64,000 nucleotides of DNA from Ichthyophis bannanicus. Taxonomy: Eukaryota > Chordata > Amphibia > Gymnophiona > Ichthyophiidae. This document shows, piece by piece, positions 58,701 to 64,000 of the stretch. The DNA lies in NCBI GenBank assembly GCA_033557465.1, contig CM066033.1, positions 584,318,438 through 584,382,437 of the forward strand. Direction: 5' to 3'. Position numbers and translations under genes: made by a program. Numbering within the stretch: position 1 is the first letter of the stretch; each line of letters opens with the position of its first letter. The notes beneath the pieces are model-generated. The model was not told the DNA's origin, did no database searches, and saw only the letters and a list, made by a program, of their open reading frames with translations.

Positions 58701-60920
58701 TCCCTCCAGACTCGCAACCAATCGCTGGAGGTCAGATGAGCACAGGAAGGTAGAAGACTGACAACCACCCATCTGCTGCAGCCTCGCTATCCTTGCATTG
58801 TGCAACTGTGATCCTGGCCACTACAAGCAACGTGCCTCTCGGACCGAGAGATGCTCCAGCAGCTGGGGCACATGGCAGCTACATGGCATGTGTCCCCCTA
58901 TGCACGTCTGCACTGGGAGCAGCCCAACGCTCCCGCCCCTCCCAGTGGACGCATGCAACAGGCTGTCACTCTGATTGGAGAGTGATTGCAGACAACCCCA
59001 CTCAGCCCCTGGACTGGGGGCGGTAAGCAGCAGAAAGTTGGGAGGTGTCACCTGTCCCGCAAACGCCACCTCTGCCCACCCTCACAACAGATGCTGTCAA
59101 GGTGGGGTGGGGTGCTCATCTACTGAACACCTCACCCACAGCCACCTGGAGGTCCAGGGGAGTCATTCCAGCACAGACATTTGGGGGCTCGGAGCAATGA
59201 GCCTGTCCCCCCAGACATTCAACCAGCCCTGATAGGGCAACACACGAGTAGTTCACACAGACAATCAGGTAGCCATGTCCCAGGTGGCGAAATGAAGTCT
59301 CACAGGCTCTCTGTCATATTGCAGCAAGGCCCGTAAACTGGGGGCGGTTGACACAGAGCAACATACCCATCTCCTGGCGGTCTATGTCCATGGCAATGTC
59401 AAATATCGTTCAGACACAATCAGTAGTGCTGTGGTCCAGCACACATGGACCCTACACATGTACCACCGCAGCAGATCATCGTAACTCTACGGAAATGCAG
59501 ATATAGACCGCTCTACAGGTGTGTCACATGCCACAGGTACACAGTTAGGTTCCCTCATTCTGGCTCATGGATGACATGTGGGGTGCATAGGGGATGGCAG
59601 AGATCCATGGTAGGTAGTGGAACCCCTCCACAGGGCCCCACCACTCTGGGGACACTTCCCTGGCATCTACGACTAGGGGCCCCCACCAGTGGGAACTATG
59701 TTCCTCTGTGTTCCGGGAACCGCATACCTACACACCTGTACCAGATGATGTCACGGAAACTAAGAGGTTGATCCGCACAAACACAACATTGCCTCTAGGG
59801 GATGTGTCACCCTCTCTCACCGTCCCTGTCTCTCTCACTCTCGCTCACTCCCCCTCTCTCTCCCCCTCTGTCTGTCTCTATCTCTCCCACCATTCCACCA
59901 ATGTGTTGTCTGGAGGTGGTGATATGGGGGGGGGCAGCATGTAGGCGCTGTGCAATGCTGCTAGCTGGTGTCCTATATGACGCTGCTTGTCAACCCCAGA
60001 CAGGCCCCGTTGTTTCCACGTCAACACACATGTGCAGCCCTATTCACACATTTCCCAGTGACCAACTGTTACAGGTGTGTAACTATGCTGTATATGCAAA
60101 ACAGACAGCAGGGGAGAGGGAGCAGGAAGATGCTGCCCACACAGGGGTTTGTCTATGTTGTCCAAACACCTGTGGAAACTGGAAAGTGATGACCCCAACC
60201 TATGTTTGCATATCCACAGGTGGAGGACCTGAGGAAGAAGGGGCGGGAACTCCGTCAGTTCCACCCAGAGTTCCTTGCCCGCTTCAGCTGGGGGGCGGAG
60301 CCACAACATGATGGTGAGTATTGCCAGGGATGACTCCCAGTTTCAAATGTCACATTGGCCCACCAGCCTGTGTGTTGCCTGCATATGTACATGTGTTATG
60401 TGACACACATGGACGTGTCGTAATGTATACAAGAAGCAGGAGATTTTGGAAGAGCTGAAGGGTCTTTATTGTTCAAAAGGGAACCATAAAGACCCTTCAG
60501 CTCTTCCAACATCTCCTGCCTCTTGTGTTTGTTTGGACTACCTGCAGGGGTCTTGCTCCTCCTTGTGTACCCGTGTCGTAATGTATGTCATCTTTCACAG
60601 AGGGAGAGGACAGCAGCGCGGACCATGACACCTCCGCCTACGCATTTCGCCGGCCCACCACCCGCCATGCAAGGGAGAGGGAGGTGGTGGTGGTGGAGGA
60701 GGAGGAGGAGATTGAGTCGGAGGAAGGAGCAGAGACGGAGGAGGAGGGTGAAGAGGAGGTGGAGGAGCAAGATACAGAGGAGGCGGAGGAGGAGGAGCAG
60801 GAGATGAAGGAGGAGGAGGACGAGGATGTGGTGCAGCATGACACGGAGGTGGAGGTGGAAGAGACAGAAGAGGAGGATGAGGCCCACCAGTTCCTGCCCG
60901 AGGGGGCTGCTGCTGGGTAG
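52605..60920 (+). CDS. SANT/Myb-like protein with acidic tail, three exons
   Basis: Exons are 52605-52790, 60220-60313 and 60601-60920, giving 199 residues. Exon 1 ends GGGAG|GTAAGT in phase 0. Exon 2 begins after ATCCACAG, ends GATG|GTGAGT in phase 1. Exon 3 begins after TTTCACAG. The frame is kept through all joints. Residues 7-80 look like the Myb/SANT-like domain of Harbinger accessory proteins: FSRRQLRHLATLI, KLFPG, VRRAWERITRQYNRV, then VEDLRKKGRELRQF from exon 2. Residues about 120-185 are nearly all Glu/Asp. The likely role is to bind element ends and help the nuclease reach the nucleus, as known for other Harbingers. An in-frame ATG lies 87 bp upstream, but the 52605 start has the better context. 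Intron 1 is 7.4 kb. Confidence 0.7.
53160..54630 (+). repeat. 93-bp tandem repeat, 16 units, in intron 1
   Basis: ACCCTGG starts at 53175, 53268, 53361 and 53454, and last at 54570, so fifteen steps span exactly 1,395 bp. Each unit has GTTTAACACATC, then CCCCCTATCCCCAG before GAGTAC or GAGCCC, a branch-point, pyrimidine tract and AG in the order of a 3' splice site. 93 is divisible by three, which explains the long open frames. Two sub-types follow each other: GAGATATGGGGATG in the first part and GTGCTATGGGGTCG in the last part. Confidence 0.85.
54631..60219 (+). other. Rest of intron 1, no gene found
   Basis: The region has no supported coding frame, transposon end or RNA gene. A TC-rich simple repeat lies at about 59806-59890. 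The intron ends with TTTGCATATCCACAG. Confidence 0.4.
60220..60313 (+). other. Exon 2 of SANT/Myb-like gene
   Basis: 94 bp coding VEDLRKKGRELRQFHPEFLA and the next 11 residues. It completes the DNA-binding fold begun in exon 1. Both splice sites match the consensus. Confidence 0.7.
60431..60524. repeat. Hairpin in intron 2
   Basis: Two 39-nt arms (60431-60469 and 60486-60524) pair with about three mismatches around a 16-nt loop. The arms contain GAAGAGCTGAAGGGTCTTTAT. Confidence 0.75.
60601..60920 (+). other. Exon 3 of SANT/Myb-like gene (acidic tail)
   Basis: It codes for 105 residues plus the stop TAG. A GAG-rich run from 60680 to 60890 gives a Glu-rich tail that ends HQFLPEGAAAG. The run could expand or shrink by slippage. 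No AATAAA is seen in the next 300 bp. Confidence 0.65.
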
Positions 60921-61377
60921 AGGGGGGATGCGGGGGAGGGGGGTCAGGGGGTGGGGGACATGTGGAACATGTGAGGGTGGGGGTTATTGTGTGGGTGGAG
61001 AGGGTGGTGGGAGGGGTTTCGGGGAGGGGAGCAGGTAGGGTGGAGGGTGCGGGGGAACACAGCACAGCACAGGTCTCTGTGGGCCCCTGTCAGACACTGC
61101 AGGCGGAAGCAGGGGACAGGCGTCGTCGTGTCACTGCGCCATCCACGGCCACCGACATATCACATGCACATGCCAGCACACAGACCACGGCCACTGTGTG
61201 TCTGTGTGCTGGCAGGTGCATGCATGATGTGCAATAATACAGGGGATGGCAAGCACTGTTGTGGGGGTAGGTTAGGGGCTGGTACACGTGGACATGTTTG
61301 TGACAGGTGGGGGGAATGATGGGATGAGGGACACATGTTGAATGTGTCCCTGGAACATGGCAAATGAACAGGGTGAA
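60921..61377. other. Spacer after SANT-like gene with a palindrome
   Basis: G-rich up to 61060. At 61155-61230, arms of 31 nt (ATCACATGCACATGCCAGCA and its partner) pair across 14 nt. Confidence 0.5.
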
Positions 61378-62057
61378 ACAAGCCAATACCAAGACGTGGA
61401 GAGCTCAGAGGGACAAAAACATATTTTTGGAAAAAAAATATGTCACTGTCCGACACAGGCCATGTTTCGCTGCCTTTTTCAGGTGCAAGACGTGGACCAC
61501 ACATCTGCTCTTCTTCCCTGAGCATACGTGTAATACTACACCTTGCCAATTCATTGTCAAACGTGTGTGATAGGGGAGGTTCCCATACACTATGCAGCAA
61601 TTGGAGACTGATGAAATGCCAGGCATAGCTGCAATGCAAATCAAAACACTCTTTCCGTCTTTCACTGTGCTATCTTCTTCCTTCACTACAAAGTCGGATC
61701 TGAACACATTTAATTGACGGTTGTTCAGATTTCACTTTGAAGTGAAGGGAGGAGATAGCACAGTTAAAGATGAGACGCGTTTTGTGATGTGCATGACATC
61801 TACGCCTGGCATTTCTGCAGTCTCCAATTGCTGCATAGTGTGTGGGAACCCTCCCTTTCACACGCTTTGGAAATTGAGTTGCCAAGGTGTAGTATTACAT
61901 GTATGTTCAGGGAGGAAGAGCAGCTTTTAGGTCCACTTCTTGCCCCTGAGGCCGGCAGCAAAACTCAGCCTGTGTTGGGTCAGTGGCATGTCTTTAACAA
62001 CAAAAATTAGTTGTCCTTCTGAGTTCTCCACATCTTGGTATTGGCTTGATTTAACCT
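61378..62057. repeat. Fold-back repeat with arms of about 330 bp
   Basis: The left arm (61378-61708) and right arm (61722-62057) are inverted copies at roughly 80 percent by eye. Shared landmarks are AAGCCAATACCAAG, GTAATACTACACCTTG, CTATGCAGCAATTGGAGACTG and ACTGTGCTATCT. Only about 13 bp separate the arms. Confidence 0.8.
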
Positions 62058-62251
62058 TTGTGGTGGGCTCGTGCCTTTGTGTTGAACAGAACAGGGTGTG
62101 CAAGGGTACAGCACATACCTGTGACACCAGCATAGGTCAATGATGGGGCTTGGGAGAGAGGTATGGGAGTGCATTTGCAGATGTCTGCTGTCTACAGAAT
62201 GGGGAAATCAGGATGGTCTTGAGGGGTTATAGGTATACGTAGCATACTTAC

Positions 62252-62787
62252 CTGCATGCGGATGGGCTGTGTCCAGGGCTGCAGGCAGCCCAGATGTGTA
62301 GATGGGCCCCAGTCTTTCAGCAAGCTGCTGTTCCAGGGGCGTGAGCATGGGGGGGGAGGGGGCCCCTGCCACCTGTGCCCCTGGCATGGTGTTGTTCAGC
62401 AGCCATGTGTTGGCGCACCCCCCTTTTAATATCAGAAAAGCGTTTTTTCAAGCTTTCGATGTCGCGTGGTGGGCCCCCTACCTCAGCAACTGCGACGCGC
62501 ACCTCCTCCCACACTGCATTACGTCCAGCCACCATTGTGCGGCTGCTGAGCCTCCCAAACAGGACCTCATAATTTTCCAACACCATAGCAAGGAGGTTGT
62601 GGTTCTCAGCATCTGTGAACCGTGTGGCCCTCCTCCTCTGTATTTCCGGCACAGGGACCCTTTTTATTTTAGCTGTGTGTCTGCTCTGTGCAGCCTGGCC
62701 CTTTCCTGATGGCCCTGCTACTGGTTCAGCCTCCATAGGGCCAGCAGGCCCTGCCTCCAGAGGAGCAGGTGGGCACACATCCCCCAC
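62252..62787 (-). pseudogene. Second Myb/SANT-like protein, exon with G-run frameshift
   Basis: The minus frame from about 62787 has a Pro/Ala-rich start, a basic linker (RHTAKIKRVPVPEIQRRRA), then RFTDAENHNLLAMVLENYEVLFG, NAVWEEVRVAVAEVGG and RDIESLKKRFSDIKRGVRQHM. This is the Myb/SANT-like domain found in NAIF1-like and Harbinger accessory proteins. After GRGPLPP the frame ends at 62317. A one-base change in the run of eight C (plus-strand G, about 62345-62352) would restore LTPLEQQLAERLGPIYTSGL and reach a splice donor GCAG|GTAAGT at 62252. So the exon runs to 62252 and more exons lie downstream. The start codon is unclear, because the open frame has GTG at 62787 and extends into a GA repeat. 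It is frameshifted in this copy, or the homopolymer length is an assembly error. Confidence 0.7.
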
Positions 62788-62789
62788 CT

Positions 62790-62895
62790 CCTCACCCTCA
62801 CCCTCTCTCCCTCTCTCTCTCCCTCTCCCTCTCCCTCTCCCTCTCGCTCTCCCTCTCTATCACCCTCTCCTCTCCCCACACCCCTCCTCACCTAA
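62790..62895. repeat. (CT)n/(CCCTCT)n simple repeat
   Basis: CTCTCTCCCTCTCCCTCTCC-type runs. On the minus strand they encode Arg/Glu-rich sequence in frame with the Myb-like exon. Confidence 0.85.
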
Positions 62896-63049
62896 CCTTA
62901 CCTCACCCTTTCTCCCTCACCTACACGCAACACAACACAGACGAGACAACTATGATCACACTACAAACAACACAACACAATACTCGGCACACTACACAGC
63001 ACAATACAGACCCAATAGACCACAATACAATACAATGAAACCTGCACAC

Positions 63050-63700
63050 TACCTCCAGAAACTCCACGCCAGCTACACAACTCCCTGCTCACACACTACG
63101 CTCACCTGCCTACCACTCCTCAACCAACCCTCAACATGGACCAGGTGTGCAGGGTGATTTATAGTTTTTGCTTGCGTTAGTTACGTTGCACATGCGCTGT
63201 TTGTGCAACGGCGCTGCTTGGCCGCGGCACGTATGTGCCATTGCGCATGGGCGGGCGGGCGTTTGGTGAGGTGCATCTGTACACGGTGCGCATGTGCAAC
63301 TGTTTGCACATGTGCGTTTGACTGTGTGCATCTACACGCACATGCGACGCATATGCCCATGCGTAACGAGATACACATGCACGCCGCACACACACAGATG
63401 CACATGCCAAAACAGTTGCACATGCGCGATGCGCACAGACAGACGCCCATGCGTAACGAGTTGCACATGCATGCCGCACACACACAGACGCACATGCACA
63501 AACTGTTGCACGTGCGCACGGCGCACAAGCAGCGCCCTCGCACTGCGCATGCGCAAAGTCCGCAAATCCAGAAACCTGTATAAAACTGCCTGCAGAATTG
63601 GTCCACATTGAGGGTTGTTTCGTAGGTGAGGTGTGTGTTGGTTGTGAGATACGGAGAGAGCAAGGCAGGTGTTGTGGATTAGATTGTGTGTGTTGGTTGT
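63050..63700. promoter_or_regulatory. Mirror-symmetric bidirectional promoter of E6
   Basis: A minus-strand TATA box (CTATAAA, 63158-63164) and a plus-strand one (TATAAAA, 63579-63585) face outwards. About 30 bp downstream of each is TGGTCCAYRTTGAGGGTTG, followed by a GTGAG donor-like site. Between them lie 400 bp dense in TGCGCATGCG motifs, including TGCGCATGCGCA at 63544-63555, a full NRF1-type palindrome. A unit of about 92 bp is repeated (GCCCATGCGTAACGAG at about 63356 and 63448). It would drive the minus Myb-like gene and the plus gene starting at 63809. Confidence 0.65.
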
Positions 63701-63808
63701 AGTGTGTTGTATTGTATTGTGTGTCTATTGTCTTGTGTGGTTTGTAAGGTGTACACTGTCTAGGGAGGTGTGTGTGTGTGTGTTTGTGTAGCCACACTAG
63801 AGGGGTTT

Positions 63809-64000
63809 ATGGCGGGGATTTATGTTGCTGCATGTGCCCTGAGACGTGGGCGGATGCTGCGGTTGCAGGACAGGGGTGATGGTGTCCATGGGGCTGAGGC
63901 ACAGGGCATGGGTGTAGACCCTCAGCAAATCAGACCTGCAGCTGTGGGGGCGGTCCGGGCAGGTGCTGTGCTTGGACGGCGCAGAAGGCGTGCTGAGGTG
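63809..64000 (+). CDS. N-terminus of probable Harbinger transposase/nuclease, cut by window end
   Basis: An ATG at 63809 opens 64 codons without stop to the window end. It begins MAGIYVAACALRRGRML and has an Arg-rich run RRRRRAEV at the cut. It is divergent from the Myb-like gene and shares its promoter, which is the usual gene layout of PIF/Harbinger elements. Many HARBI1-like nucleases have an Ala/Arg-rich N-terminus before the helix-turn-helix and DDE parts. Those parts would be outside the window, so the identity is inferred from position and composition only. The start context (TTTATGG) is fair. A GTGAG site at about 63627 may end a non-coding first exon. Confidence 0.45.
   Translation, partial: MAGIYVAACALRRGRMLRLQDRGDGVHGAEAQGMGVDPQQIRPAAVGAVRAGAVLGRRRRRAEV

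Larger units (their letters stand above)
46371..64000 (+). mobile_element. E6: giant PIF/Harbinger-like element, candidate autonomous copy (right end outside window)
   Basis: The left terminus GGGGTATGTTTACTAAACTG is preceded by CTA and is a B-type end. Up to about 51.95 kb it repeats the block order of E4, with a tandemly enlarged type-2 section. After the tRNA-like module of the A end it keeps about 60 bp of A-type sequence and then continues into 12 kb absent from E2-E5. That contains two Myb/SANT-like genes and the start of a third gene on the outer side. Harbinger elements normally code for a Myb-like protein and a nuclease, which supports the call. The right A-type terminus and a CTA duplication are predicted beyond 64000. 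Confidence 0.7.

Noticed and set aside
60595..61065. 156-codon minus-strand Pro/Ser-rich frame
   Set aside because: It is the antisense shadow of the GAG-rich exon 3 and the G-rich spacer.
63177..63797. Long Cys/Ala/His-rich frames on both strands in the CpG region
   Set aside because: They come from the repeated GCACATGCGC promoter motifs. TATA boxes and symmetry show that this is a promoter.

Overview
The window is vertebrate nuclear DNA made almost entirely of transposable elements. I see no host gene, rRNA, true tRNA or CRISPR array. The repeat types are CR1 LINE 3' ends with an (ACATAAGA)n-like tail, Tx1/L1-clade LINEs, hAT palindromic MITEs, a MIR-like CORE-SINE, Gypsy-like LTR pieces and very large PIF/Harbinger-like DNA transposons. 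Together they suggest an amphibian, most likely a caecilian. That assignment is inferred from repeat style only.

The dominant structure is one family of DNA transposons whose ends read GGGGTATGTTTACTAAAC. Six copies are present: E1 1430-8490, E2 12837-18191, E3 19702-22780, E4 26158-30283, E5 34282-38730 and E6 46371 to beyond the window end. Four complete copies have matching 3-bp target-site duplications (TTA, AAA, ATA, TAA). This fits PIF/Harbinger. There are two different end types. The A end carries a tRNA-like module and CG-rich sequence. The B end carries arrays of TTATCGCGCGATAA-like palindromes. E2 runs A to B, E3, E4 and E5 run B to A, and E1 has two A ends. E2 to E5 appear non-autonomous.

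E6 starts 18 bp after the ORF2 stop of a nearly intact Tx1-like LINE (41.05-46.37 kb). Its first 5.6 kb repeats the plan of the small copies. From about 52 kb it then enters sequence that the small copies lack. That part holds (i) a three-exon plus-strand gene for a 199-residue SANT/Myb-like protein with an acidic tail, whose 7.4-kb first intron contains sixteen 93-bp repeats, each with a 3' splice-site-like motif; (ii) a minus-strand gene for a second Myb/SANT-like protein, spliced and frameshifted in a homopolymer; (iii) a mirror-symmetric bidirectional promoter with two TATA boxes and an NRF1-type palindrome; and (iv) the start of a plus-strand ORF where a Harbinger transposase would be expected, cut by the window end. 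E6 is therefore the best candidate for the autonomous parent of the family and is at least 17.6 kb long.

The rest is nested older repeats. E2 splits an L1-type ORF1, E3 splits a CR1/L2-type LINE, and E5 splits a degenerate hAT transposase and itself contains an LTR-retroelement fragment. A young CR1 copy sits in E2, and 0.45-kb Harbinger MITEs lie at 10.8 and 25.2 kb. Genes work together only inside E6, where the three genes are presumably the transposition machinery. Boundaries and family names come from reading the sequence by eye.
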